A stretch of DNA of 5,233 nt from positions 1-5,233 of the forward strand of contig WFUK01000249.1 of assembly GCA_015485015.1 (NCBI GenBank). The letters run 5' to 3'. Below the pieces are notes generated by a model. That model did not search any database and was not told where the DNA came from. It saw nothing but the letters and a program-made list of their open reading frames with translations. Each line of letters begins with the position of its first letter. The stretch's first letter is position 1. The DNA is from Paracoccaceae bacterium. Its GTDB lineage: Bacteria; Pseudomonadota; Alphaproteobacteria; Rhodobacterales; Rhodobacteraceae. The position numbers and the translations under genes are program-made. Below are positions 1 through 5,233 of this stretch, one piece after another.

Positions 1-12
1 GTCACATTTTAC

Positions 13-17
13 GAAGG
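13..17 (+). promoter_or_regulatory. Shine-Dalgarno of dusA
   Basis: GAAGG at 13-17 sits 7 bases before the ATG at 25. This spacing favours ATG 25 over the adjacent in-frame TTG at 22. The promoter lies upstream of the window. Confidence 0.6.
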
Positions 18-24
18 TCATTTG

Positions 25-993
25 ATGCCCGCCATAAACCGCAAGCTCTCCGTCGCCCCGATGATGGACTGGACCGACCGCCATTGCCGGTTTTTCCACC
101 GGCTGCTGAGCGGCCGAACCTTGCTTTACACCGAGATGGTTACCGCACAGGCGGTGATCCATGGCCATCGCGAGCGCCTGCTGGGCTTTAGCCCCGAGGA
201 GCAGCCGCTGGCCTTGCAGCTTGGCGGCTCCGATCCCGCGCTTTTGGCCGAGGCGACGCGGATCGCGGCTGATTTTGGCTATCCGGAGGTGAATCTCAAT
301 GTCGGCTGCCCCTCGGATCGGGTGCAATCGGGCAGTTTTGGCGCGGTTTTGATGGAGCAGCCCGCGCTGGTGGCGACCTGCGTGCGCGCCATGCAGGGGT
401 TTGGTCCCGAGATCACGGTTAAATGCCGGATCGGTGTGGATGAGCAGGACGCGCCCAAAACCCTGCCTGCGTTTTTGCAAACCGTGCGCGCGGCGGGGGT
501 GACAAGCTTTACCATTCATGCGCGCAAGGCGTGGCTGCAAGGGCTTAGCCCGAAGCAAAACCGCGATGTGCCGCCGCTGGATTATCCGCTGGTCTACGCG
601 ATGAAAGCCGCATTTCCCGATCTGGAAATCTGCATCAATGGCGGGGTGAATTCGCTGGATGCAGCGCAAAAGCACCTGGAGCATGTGGACGGGGTGATGA
701 TTGGCCGCGCCGCTTATCACCAGCCGTTTGATATCCTGTCCGGGGCGGATCGGCGAGTGTTTGGCATGGGGGCGGTTAAGCCAGAGGCCGAGGTGATCGG
801 CCAAATGTGCGATTATATCGAGGATGAGCTTGCCAAAGGCGCGCGGCTCAATCAGATTACCCGCCATATGCTGGGCGCTTTTGCCGGCAGGCCGGGGGCG
901 CGGCAATGGCGGCGGATCCTGTCCGAAGGGGCGCATCTGGACGGGGCGAACTCGGCACTGGTTTTGCAGGCTTTTGAGGCCGTGAAGGGGTAG
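25..993 (+). CDS. dusA: tRNA-dihydrouridine(20/20a) synthase DusA
   Basis: FMN-dependent enzyme that reduces uridine to dihydrouridine in the D-loop of tRNAs (U20/U20a in the DusA family), using NADPH, in the cytoplasm. The 322-residue product has the usual DusA length. Visible motifs in order: APMMDWTDRHCR near residues 11-22 (FMN-site start of the TIM barrel), YTEMV 35-39, LQLGG 64-68, NLNVGCPSDRV 90-100 with the catalytic Cys95, then GSFGAVLM, HARKAWLQGLSPKQNR 165-180, INGGV 204-208, DGVMIGRAAY 222-231 (phosphate-binding end of the barrel), and a helical C-terminal domain with GARQWRR 291-297. HARKAWLQGLSPKQNR together with the GCPSDRVQ context separates DusA from DusB/DusC. I chose the ATG at 25 because GAAGG at 13-17 lies 7 bases upstream; a TTG directly before it (22-24) is also in frame. 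The permease gene starts 3 bases after the stop, so the two are probably cotranscribed. All key residues are present. Confidence 0.95.
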   Translation: MPAINRKLSVAPMMDWTDRHCRFFHRLLSGRTLLYTEMVTAQAVIHGHRERLLGFSPEEQPLALQLGGSDPALLAEATRIAADFGYPEVNLNVGCPSDRVQSGSFGAVLMEQPALVATCVRAMQGFGPEITVKCRIGVDEQDAPKTLPAFLQTVRAAGVTSFTIHARKAWLQGLSPKQNRDVPPLDYPLVYAMKAAFPDLEICINGGVNSLDAAQKHLEHVDGVMIGRAAYHQPFDILSGADRRVFGMGAVKPEAEVIGQMCDYIEDELAKGARLNQITRHMLGAFAGRPGARQWRRILSEGAHLDGANSALVLQAFEAVKG

Positions 994-996
994 AAA

Positions 997-1809
997 ATGG
1001 AACTTTTGTGGCTGTTGATCTTGATGCTGGCCATTGGTGCTTTTGCCGGTATTGCCGCTGGCTTGCTCGGGGTTGGCGGCGGCATTATTCTGGTGCCGGC
1101 CTATTATTATGCCTTTGAATCAATGGGGTATCAAGGTGATAGCCTGATGCAGATCTGTGTGGCGACCTCGCTTGCCACCATCATCGTAACCTCGGTGCGT
1201 TCGGTTTTGAGCCATCATAAAAAGGGTGCGGTTGATTGGGAGATTTTGCGCGGCTGGGCGCCGGGGATCGCCATTGGCGCTGCGCTCGGCGTGCTGCTGG
1301 CCTCGGGGCTGAAATCGCAAACGCTGATGTTGGTATTCGGATTCCTGGGCATTGTTGTGGGTCTTTATATGGCGTTCGGGCGGCAGGAATGGCGGCTGGG
1401 TTCGGTTATGCCCACAGGCGCGGGGCGGGCGTTGTTTTCGCCGGTCATCGGGTTTTTGTCGGTGCTGATGGGCATTGGCGGGGGCAGCTTCGGGGTGCCG
1501 TTAATGAGCCTTTATGGCCGGCCGATCCATAAGGCCGTGGCCACAGCGGCCGGATTTGGCGTGATCATTGCGGTGCCGTCCACCATCGGGTTTTTGCTTA
1601 GCGGCTGGGGAGACCCGAGCGCGCCGCCTTTCACCTTTGGTCGGGTTAATCTTCCGGCATTTGCGATCACGGTTTCGATGACATTGCTCACCGCGCCGCT
1701 CGGGGTGAAGCTGGCGCATAGGATGGACCCAAAGCCGCTCAAGCGGATATTTGCGGGGTTTATTATTATAATGGCGCTGAATATGCTCAGAAAAGGGCTA
1801 TTGGCGTAA
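997..1809 (+). CDS. TauE/SafE-family (sulfite exporter-like) membrane permease
   Basis: Integral inner-membrane protein of 270 residues, the usual size for the TauE/SafE (DUF81) family. Members are implicated in export of sulfite, sulfoacetate and other organic anions, but the substrate of this copy cannot be read from sequence. It shows the two internally repeated glycine-rich signatures of the family: GLLGVGGGIILVPA at 22-35 and MGIGGGSFGVPLM at 158-170, one at the start of each half. About eight hydrophobic segments are visible, roughly residues 3-35, 53-72, 88-106, 109-127, 147-170, 181-201, 219-238 and 251-266. A short polar loop, SHHKKGAVDW (72-81), follows the second segment. The ATG at 997 is preceded by GAAGGGG at 984-990, inside the last codons of dusA, at 6-base spacing. 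It lies 3 bases after dusA, which implies cotranscription. Its stop overlaps the 3' end of the opposing protease gene. No sulfur-metabolism gene is visible nearby to support sulfite as the substrate. Confidence 0.9.
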   Translation: MELLWLLILMLAIGAFAGIAAGLLGVGGGIILVPAYYYAFESMGYQGDSLMQICVATSLATIIVTSVRSVLSHHKKGAVDWEILRGWAPGIAIGAALGVLLASGLKSQTLMLVFGFLGIVVGLYMAFGRQEWRLGSVMPTGAGRALFSPVIGFLSVLMGIGGGSFGVPLMSLYGRPIHKAVATAAGFGVIIAVPSTIGFLLSGWGDPSAPPFTFGRVNLPAFAITVSMTLLTAPLGVKLAHRMDPKPLKRIFAGFIIIMALNMLRKGLLA

Positions 1810-2442
1810 GATCATCGCATTTTTGCGGATCACCACTTCGGAGAGTTCCTCAATAAAGCTCATGCCCAAAAGCGAGGTATGCAGCGCGCCCGGTTCGGCA
1901 ATCGCCCCTTGCACATTATACACAACCACCCCGCCAATTCTGACTTGGGAAAACTGGTAATAAGCCACTTGGCTGCGCCCGCCGGCGGTGGTGAGCGGGA
2001 CGTTGAAATCCAGCAAATCAGGGTCAACACCGGCGCGCAAGGCATCGTCATAGCGCAGCAAAATCATCGAGGCGCCGGTATCGACCATCACGCCAATATC
2101 GGCGGAATCGATCTTGGCAATGGCGCGAAAATGCCCGTCCCATGCGCGGTTCAGCGTGGTTTCCATCGGCGCGGTGGCAACAGCGGCAAAAGGGTCCGGC
2201 TGGCCAAATTCCATCTGGATCGCCCCGAATACAACGCCGCCAAACATCAAAGCGGGCAGGGTGCCGGTGACAAACCCCTTATCCTTGCCGCGCAACAGGC
2301 CAAATCCGGTGGCAAAAAGAACGGCGATCAGCGCATCCAGCCACATAATACCGCCGGGCAAAGAGATATAGCCCGCAATCGTGCTACGGGCGAAAATAAG
2401 CGCCCCTGCGTAGATGATGATAAAAAAGCTCAGTAAGCGCAT
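1798..2442 (-). CDS. Membrane-anchored retropepsin-like aspartic protease (TIGR02281-type, clan AA)
   Basis: Predicted protein of 214 residues. The N-terminal part has about three hydrophobic segments (roughly residues 3-18, 32-50 and 56-77), followed by a soluble domain from about residue 95. That domain carries the clan AA signature VMVDTGASMILL (118-129) with the single catalytic Asp121, as in retropepsins that work as dimers, and a second conserved block, SLLGMSFIEEL (190-200), typical of the bacterial TIGR02281 family. Such domains are usually placed in the periplasm; substrates are generally unknown. The ATG at 2442 is supported by AGGA (complement of 2448-2451) 5 bases upstream, and translation from it gives a sensible membrane segment. 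The gene lies on the same strand as ccmI-ruvX-DUF1289 but after a 79-base A+T-rich gap, so it may have its own promoter. Its stop codon lies within the 3' end of the convergent permease gene (12-base overlap). Protease activity is inferred from the motif only. Confidence 0.88.
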   Translation of the reverse strand: MRLLSFFIIIYAGALIFARSTIAGYISLPGGIMWLDALIAVLFATGFGLLRGKDKGFVTGTLPALMFGGVVFGAIQMEFGQPDPFAAVATAPMETTLNRAWDGHFRAIAKIDSADIGVMVDTGASMILLRYDDALRAGVDPDLLDFNVPLTTAGGRSQVAYYQFSQVRIGGVVVYNVQGAIAEPGALHTSLLGMSFIEELSEVVIRKNAMILRQ

Positions 2443-2454
2443 GATAATCCTGTA

Positions 2455-2484
2455 TTTATATCCTCTTTAGCACACCGGAATCAA
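2455..2484 (-). promoter_or_regulatory. Possible promoter of the aspartic protease gene
   Basis: On the minus strand, TTGATT (complement of 2479-2484) and TATAAA (complement of 2455-2460) are separated by 18 bases, a fair sigma-70-like match in an unusually A+T-rich gap. If used, transcription would start only about 5-10 bases before the ATG at 2442, giving a very short leader that may lose the AGGA ribosome site. That counts against it, so the gene may instead be read through from the upstream operon. Confidence 0.25.
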
Positions 2485-2521
2485 TTTTCAAATCTAGAAC
2501 GAAAAAATTAACCATGTGTGA

Positions 2522-2746
2522 CTATTTGGACTCACGGCGCTTTTTTCTTCGCTTGCCGCGTATTTGCGGCGCGCGCGCGGCCAAGGTGGCGGAGATTTCG
2601 CGCCGTTCGCTATCGCTGATCCGCCCCCAGCGCGAAATCTCGTCTGTTGTGCGAAGACAGCCCATGCACAGCCCGCTTTCGCGGTGGATCACACAGATAT
2701 TCACGCAAGGCGATTGCACCTCGTCGCGCTGCCAAGGCTCATCCAT
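2522..2746 (-). CDS. DUF1289 small cysteine-motif protein
   Basis: Small 74-residue protein of the DUF1289 family, whose function is not established. The family signature is clear: SPCVNIC (12-18), [16 protein letters not shown] (25-40) and a following SDSERREI helix (45-52). The four cysteines at 14, 18, 27 and 30 form a CxxxC...CxxC pattern that could bind zinc or another metal; this is inference. The C-terminus (residues 64-74) is a strongly basic tail, [11 protein letters not shown], which could contact nucleic acid. I chose the ATG at 2746: it gives the usual short N-terminus before SPC and overlaps the ruvX stop by 8 bases (ATGGATGA), typical of translational coupling. Only a weak, distant GGA (complement of 2758-2760) is present upstream, so reinitiation after ruvX is likely. 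An in-frame ATG at 2809 would add 21 residues that merely re-read ruvX sequence. Confidence 0.85.
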   Translation of the reverse strand: MDEPWQRDEVQSPCVNICVIHRESGLCMGCLRTTDEISRWGRISDSERREISATLAARAPQIRGKRRKKRRESK

Positions 2747-3212
2747 TTCTGATATTTTCCAGCCGGTCCAGCGCCCCTTGCAGGATATATCCAGCGGCGA
2801 CATGGTCAATTACCTCGGCCCGATGGGCGCGCGAAATATCGGCCTCCAGCAAGGCGCGCTCGGCGGCTACGGTGGACAGGCGCTCGTCCCAATAGGTGAG
2901 GGGCAGCGGGCAAAGCCGCTCGAAATTGCGGGCAAAGGCGCGGGTGGCTTGCGCCCTTGGCCCTTCGGACCCGTCCATATTTCGCGGCAGGCCCAGCACC
3001 ACCCCGCTGATATTTCGCGCTTCGATAATGTCGAGAAGCGCCTGCGCATCCACGCCGAATTTCCGCCGCTTCACGGTGGAAACCGGCGTGGCGATGCTCA
3101 GACGGTTATCCGAGATCGCCACGCCGATGGTTTTTGTGCCAAGGTCCAGCCCGATCAGCGCCCGGCCTCGGGGCAGGGCTTTGGAGAAGGTGCCGATATC
3201 CTCCAGAATCAT
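2739..3212 (-). CDS. ruvX: RuvX/YqgF family pre-16S rRNA nuclease (putative Holliday junction resolvase)
   Basis: RNase H-fold nuclease of 157 residues, full length for the family. YqgF in E. coli is needed for 5'-end maturation of 16S rRNA; a Holliday junction resolvase role was proposed from its similarity to RuvC. Visible motifs: [17 protein letters not shown] (19-35) with the first acidic residue Asp23, [17 protein letters not shown] (71-87), the acidic pair in YWDERLST (107-114), and [15 protein letters not shown] (135-149) with the last acidic residue Asp136. The probable metal-binding residues are therefore intact. The ATG at 3212 overlaps the ccmI stop codon as ATGA (3209-3212). There is no clear Shine-Dalgarno sequence before it, so translation probably depends on ribosomes finishing ccmI. 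Its own stop overlaps the DUF1289 start. The N-terminus ([18 protein letters not shown]) matches what I recall from Rhodobacterales RuvX proteins, supporting this start. Confidence 0.94.
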   Translation of the reverse strand: MILEDIGTFSKALPRGRALIGLDLGTKTIGVAISDNRLSIATPVSTVKRRKFGVDAQALLDIIEARNISGVVLGLPRNMDGSEGPRAQATRAFARNFERLCPLPLTYWDERLSTVAAERALLEADISRAHRAEVIDHVAAGYILQGALDRLENIRNG

Positions 3213-4750
3213 TGCACAGCGGCAGCCGCGGCATCGATCTGGGCCAAGGCTGCCGGATCATCTGCATAGGCGGCGCGGGCATCGGCGATGGCTTTGGCAA
3301 TGGCGTCCTGATCGCCCAACACCCCGTTTACGCTAATCAGGCGCGCCCATTCATCAACCGTGCCGCCTTCATTGGCCAATCGCTCGGTCAGGCGGGCCAC
3401 CATGGAGCCGATCATTTCCTGACGGCCGGCTTCGGTCATATCGGCGGAGTCCTGCACCTGCTGCGCGCTCGGGCCGGGAAGGTTTGGCGCGGCAGGGGCG
3501 GCTGGCGAAGCGGCGGGCGCTTGCACGGTGGCGGCTTGCTCGATCTGGGCCAAAGCGGCAGGGTCATCGCCGTAAGCTTCGCGGGCGTCTGCCAGCGCTT
3601 GTGCCGCGGCTTCGGTATCCCCCAGCACAATATTCGCGCCGATCAGCCGCGCCCATTCAGCGGCGCTGCCGCCCTCGCTATACAATCGCTCGGTGAGCTG
3701 GGCCACCATGGAGCTGATCAAATTCGAGCGCTCGCCATCGGTCATATCCTGTGCGGCCTGTATTTGCTCGGCGGTCGGGCCAGCCAGATCGGGCTGGGGA
3801 ACCACACCGGCTTGCACCGCCAGATCATCAATATTGGCACGAATGGCGGCGATCCATGGCGCATCTTCCGGGCCTTCGCGCAGGAGCTGGTTCCACATGA
3901 TATAGGCCTGTCGTGGCTGGTCATATTGCGCCAATGCCAATCCGGCGTAATAGCGCGCGCGCGGATTTTCCGGAATGGCGGCCATAACGATATCCAGCGC
4001 CGCGATTGACTCTGGCGATACATAGCCTTGGGCGGCCAAAATCATCAGCTCGGCATGCTCCAGATGGTCTTCCGGCGTGGCATTATCGCCAAGGATTTCA
4101 AGAACCTTGTCTTCGGCGGCGTGGGCTTCGATCATGCGGCCCGCCGTAGCCAGCGCGCGGGTCAGCATTTGATGGCCTTCCAGATCATCCGGCCGGCCTT
4201 TCAGCACTTCGGCGAGTTGGTCGATCAAAGCGGCGTCGCGGGATTGGGTCAGCGAATCAAGATTTGGCAGGCCGGCGCTATCGTCTTGCTGGCGATTCAG
4301 AACAAATGCCTCGGCTTCGGTTTGCGAGGGGCGATCATTGCCCATGGCAGCCTGTCGGGCCAGATTTTCCTTGATCGGCAGGTCCGGCAAGCCCGGATGC
4401 CCCCAGCTGCGATATAGGCCAAGGCCGCCAAATACAATACTCAGGGTAATCACCGTGGCCAGCGCATAGGTGGTGCTGCGCGGTGCGACCGGGGGTGGCG
4501 GGGTTGCGTCTTCTTCTTTTGCCGCGGCCAGCAAGCGCCGCGAAACCTCGGTGCGCACGCGCTGGGCTTCGGCGGGGGTGATAATGCCACGGTTTTCGTC
4601 GCTGTCTATTTCTTTCAGCTGGTCCTTATAGACCTGAATATCATAGCTGGAGCGCGCCGCAGGAGCGTCCTTCTCCCGCTTGAGTAACGGGTATAGGGTC
4701 CATACGATTGTCGCCAATGTAACGATCACTACCGGAATCCAAAAAATCAT
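3209..4750 (-). CDS. ccmI: c-type cytochrome biogenesis protein CcmI, with duplicated C-terminal module
   Basis: Inner-membrane component of cytochrome c maturation system I. In the family it binds apocytochrome c C-termini and delivers them to the CcmF/CcmH heme-ligation complex. The N-terminus has a membrane segment (about 2-20), then the conserved cytoplasmic loop with [20 protein letters not shown] (41-60) and [12 protein letters not shown] (65-76), and a second membrane segment (about 94-113). From about residue 120 the protein should be periplasmic, with TPR-like helices around residues 170-300 ([20 protein letters not shown]..., [22 protein letters not shown]). Family members I recall are about 400-415 residues; this one has 513. 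The excess is a second copy of a C-terminal module (residues 324-407 and 426-509) joined by an Ala/Pro-rich linker. The ATG at 4750 follows GAGGG (complement of 4761-4765) at a long 10-base spacing, with a GC-rich inverted repeat around it. The gene heads a coupled string with ruvX and DUF1289. Confidence 0.93.
   Translation of the reverse strand: MIFWIPVVIVTLATIVWTLYPLLKREKDAPAARSSYDIQVYKDQLKEIDSDENRGIITPAEAQRVRTEVSRRLLAAAKEEDATPPPPVAPRSTTYALATVITLSIVFGGLGLYRSWGHPGLPDLPIKENLARQAAMGNDRPSQTEAEAFVLNRQQDDSAGLPNLDSLTQSRDAALIDQLAEVLKGRPDDLEGHQMLTRALATAGRMIEAHAAEDKVLEILGDNATPEDHLEHAELMILAAQGYVSPESIAALDIVMAAIPENPRARYYAGLALAQYDQPRQAYIMWNQLLREGPEDAPWIAAIRANIDDLAVQAGVVPQPDLAGPTAEQIQAAQDMTDGERSNLISSMVAQLTERLYSEGGSAAEWARLIGANIVLGDTEAAAQALADAREAYGDDPAALAQIEQAATVQAPAASPAAPAAPNLPGPSAQQVQDSADMTEAGRQEMIGSMVARLTERLANEGGTVDEWARLISVNGVLGDQDAIAKAIADARAAYADDPAALAQIDAAAAAVQ
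3224..3475 (-). repeat. CcmI C-terminal module, copy 2 (residues about 426-509)
   Basis: In-gene direct repeat at an exact 306-base (102-codon) offset from the copy at 3530-3781. The protein begins [19 protein letters not shown] and ends [14 protein letters not shown]. By hand alignment, about 53 of 84 residues match the other copy without gaps. Shared DNA words at the same offset include TCGATCTGGGCCAA (3234-3247), GCGCCCATTCA (3343-3353) and GGGCCACCATGGAGC (3394-3408). Confidence 0.9.
3530..3781 (-). repeat. CcmI C-terminal module, copy 1 (residues about 324-407)
   Basis: Partner of the repeat at 3224-3475. The protein begins [19 protein letters not shown], carries MVAQLTERL and EWARLI, and ends [14 protein letters not shown]. 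The matching DNA words lie at 3540-3553, 3649-3659 and 3700-3714. An Ala/Pro-rich linker of about 18 residues (AxxPAAPAAP type) separates the two copies. Confidence 0.9.
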
Positions 4751-4754
4751 TTTA

Positions 4755-4784
4755 TGCGCGCCCTCTATGCTTTATTTGCGCGCA
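4755..4784 (-). promoter_or_regulatory. GC-rich inverted repeat around the ccmI ribosome-binding site
   Basis: TGCGCGC (4755-4761) and GCGCGCA (4778-4784) form a perfect 7-bp inverted repeat with a 16-base loop. In the ccmI transcript the GAGG of the Shine-Dalgarno sequence falls in the loop and the 3' arm ends 4 bases before the ATG. It could be an RNA hairpin tuning translation or a protein-binding dyad in DNA. GCGC runs are partly self-complementary, so chance is possible. Confidence 0.35.
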
Positions 4785-4813
4785 CAATACGCTGGCCCGC
4801 ACTCTCTGCGCAA
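4784..4813 (-). promoter_or_regulatory. Possible weak promoter for ccmI
   Basis: On the minus strand, TTGCGC (complement of 4808-4813) and TATTGT (complement of 4784-4789) are separated by 18 bases. Both hexamers are weak matches to sigma-70 consensus. If it is used, transcription starts near 4777 and the upstream arm of the inverted repeat at 4755-4784 would be left out of the mRNA. Confidence 0.2.
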
Positions 4814-4885
4814 CGCCCAATCTTGATCGGGAAGAATTGCGGGCGCAAATGTCGCGAACCGCGCAAGCCGCGACGGTTACAGACT

Positions 4886-4914
4886 TTGCATATAGGGTGG
4901 TTTTTCGCTATTAC
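4886..4914 (+). promoter_or_regulatory. Possible promoter for soxB
   Basis: TTGCAT (4886-4891) and TATTAC (4909-4914) are separated by 17 bases, placing a start near 4920, about 25 bases before the soxB ATG and upstream of its GGAG. The hexamers are weak, as expected for a regulated promoter. An imperfect dyad, AGTCAC-N6-GTGAGT (4915-4932), overlaps the predicted start and could be an operator; this is inference only. Confidence 0.25.
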
Positions 4915-4935
4915 AGTCACATAACCGTGAGTATC

Positions 4936-4939
4936 GGAG
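4936..4939 (+). promoter_or_regulatory. Shine-Dalgarno of soxB
   Basis: GGAG at 4936-4939 lies 7 bases before the ATG at 4947. It supports that codon as the start of the sarcosine oxidase beta subunit rather than the internal ATGs at 4989 and 5034. Confidence 0.6.
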
Positions 4940-4946
4940 CCTATCG

Positions 4947-5233
4947 ATGAAAAAGAAATACTCTGCCTTTGCCATCGCGCGCGAAGCTATGCGCTCGCAT
5001 AGCGGATGGAAGCGGGCCTGGCGCTCGCCCGAGATGAAGAAATCCTACGAAATTGTGATCGTGGGCGCGGGCGGGCATGGGCTGGCTACGGCCTATTATC
5101 TGGCGAAAAACCACGGCATTACCAATATCGCGGTGATCGAAAAAGGCTGGCTCGGTGGTGGCAATACCGGCCGCAATACCACCATCATCCGCTCGAATTA
5201 CCTGCAAGACGAAAGCGCCGCGATCTATGAAAA
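4947..5233 (+). CDS. soxB: Sarcosine oxidase beta subunit, heterotetrameric type (5' part only)
   Basis: First 95 codons plus 2 bases of a gene that continues beyond the window, with no stop in frame. The heterotetrameric enzyme oxidatively demethylates sarcosine to glycine, passing the one-carbon unit to tetrahydrofolate; the beta subunit holds FAD and the covalent FMN. The start [15 protein letters not shown], then WKRAWRSPE (21-29), matches the family's N-terminal extension. [19 protein letters not shown] (36-54) is the dinucleotide-binding GxGxxG loop, and Glu65 in [16 protein letters not shown] (62-77) should bind the adenosine ribose. TTIIRSNYL (78-86) is typical of SoxB rather than monomeric sarcosine or dimethylglycine oxidases. 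The covalent-flavin residue is further downstream and not visible. The gene is transcribed divergently from ccmI. In related bacteria it is followed by soxD, soxA and soxG, which is expected but not visible here. Confidence 0.92.
   Translation, partial: MKKKYSAFAIAREAMRSHSGWKRAWRSPEMKKSYEIVIVGAGGHGLATAYYLAKNHGITNIAVIEKGWLGGGNTGRNTTIIRSNYLQDESAAIYE
4986..5003. repeat. Perfect 8-bp dyad inside the start of soxB
   Basis: GCTATGCG-CT-CGCATAGC is a perfect inverted repeat with a 2-base centre, spanning soxB codons 14-19, 39-56 bases after the first base of the start codon. It might be an operator placed downstream of the promoter or a short mRNA hairpin. A dyad of this size is expected about once by chance in a window this long, so function is unproven. 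Confidence 0.5.

Noticed and set aside
22..24. TTG as the start codon of dusA
   Set aside because: The next codon is ATG with a better-spaced Shine-Dalgarno sequence (GAAGG, 7 bases).
1879..2436. Plus-strand open frame opposite the aspartic protease
   Set aside because: The opposite strand encodes a coherent protein with membrane segments and a VDTGAS motif. This frame gives an unfamiliar polar sequence and has no good ribosome site.
2443..2521. Possible intrinsic terminator after DUF1289 (T-rich run on the minus strand near 2502-2507)
   Set aside because: The only dyad nearby is a GTGA-N10-TCAC pair around 2518-2535, whose stem is too short and stands too far from the T run. I see no convincing GC-rich hairpin directly before it.
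2747..2809. N-terminal extension of the DUF1289 protein to the ATG at 2809
   Set aside because: It would overlap ruvX by 71 bases in another reading frame and add residues unlike the short N-terminus expected for the family.
2514..3269. Plus-strand open frame (251 codons) covering ruvX and DUF1289
   Set aside because: It is antisense to two genes with intact family motifs. The translation has no recognisable domain, and long shadow frames are common in GC-rich coding DNA.
3134..4009. Long plus-strand open frame (291 codons) opposite ccmI and ruvX
   Set aside because: It lies antisense to clearly recognisable CcmI and RuvX, its translation is glycine-rich and resembles no family I know, and its internal repetitiveness just mirrors the CcmI repeats.
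1..5233. Mobile elements, CRISPR arrays, tRNA/rRNA genes or a novel defence-type system
   Set aside because: No terminal inverted repeats, transposase, integrase, spaced short repeats or tRNA cloverleaf were seen. Nearly all the DNA is accounted for by recognised housekeeping or metabolic genes.

Overview
The window looks like an ordinary chromosomal stretch from an alphaproteobacterium, most likely of the Rhodobacterales (Roseobacter/Rhodobacter relatives). Three things suggest this: the moderately GC-rich, tightly packed sequence; the wording of the proteins (CcmI, RuvX and the start of the heterotetrameric sarcosine oxidase beta subunit closely match my memory of that order); and the gene order ccmI-ruvX-DUF1289-aspartic protease facing tauE-like/dusA. 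The taxonomic call is from recall, not from a search.

Layout. Positions 25-1809, plus strand: dusA (tRNA dihydrouridine synthase), then 3 bases later a TauE/SafE-type membrane permease, probably one transcript. Positions 1798-2442, minus strand: a membrane-anchored retropepsin-like aspartic protease whose 3' end overlaps the permease by 12 bases. Positions 2443-2521: a short A+T-rich gap. Positions 2522-4750, minus strand: a translationally coupled string ccmI > ruvX > DUF1289 with 4- and 8-base overlaps. Positions 4751-4946: the divergent intergenic region between ccmI and soxB. Positions 4947-5233, plus strand: the first 95 codons of soxB, which runs off the window.

Functionally the genes are a mixture. 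dusA and ruvX serve tRNA modification and 16S rRNA maturation. ccmI serves delivery of apocytochromes c to the heme-ligation machinery. The permease may export small sulfur-containing or other organic anions. soxB begins what is probably a sarcosine (methylated glycine) catabolic operon.

I see no mobile element, CRISPR array, RNA gene or defence-type cassette, and no new system. The most notable features are a tandem duplication of a roughly 100-residue C-terminal module inside CcmI, a GC-rich inverted repeat that brackets the ccmI Shine-Dalgarno sequence, a perfect 8-bp dyad just inside soxB, and the terminator-less convergent overlap at 1798-1809.
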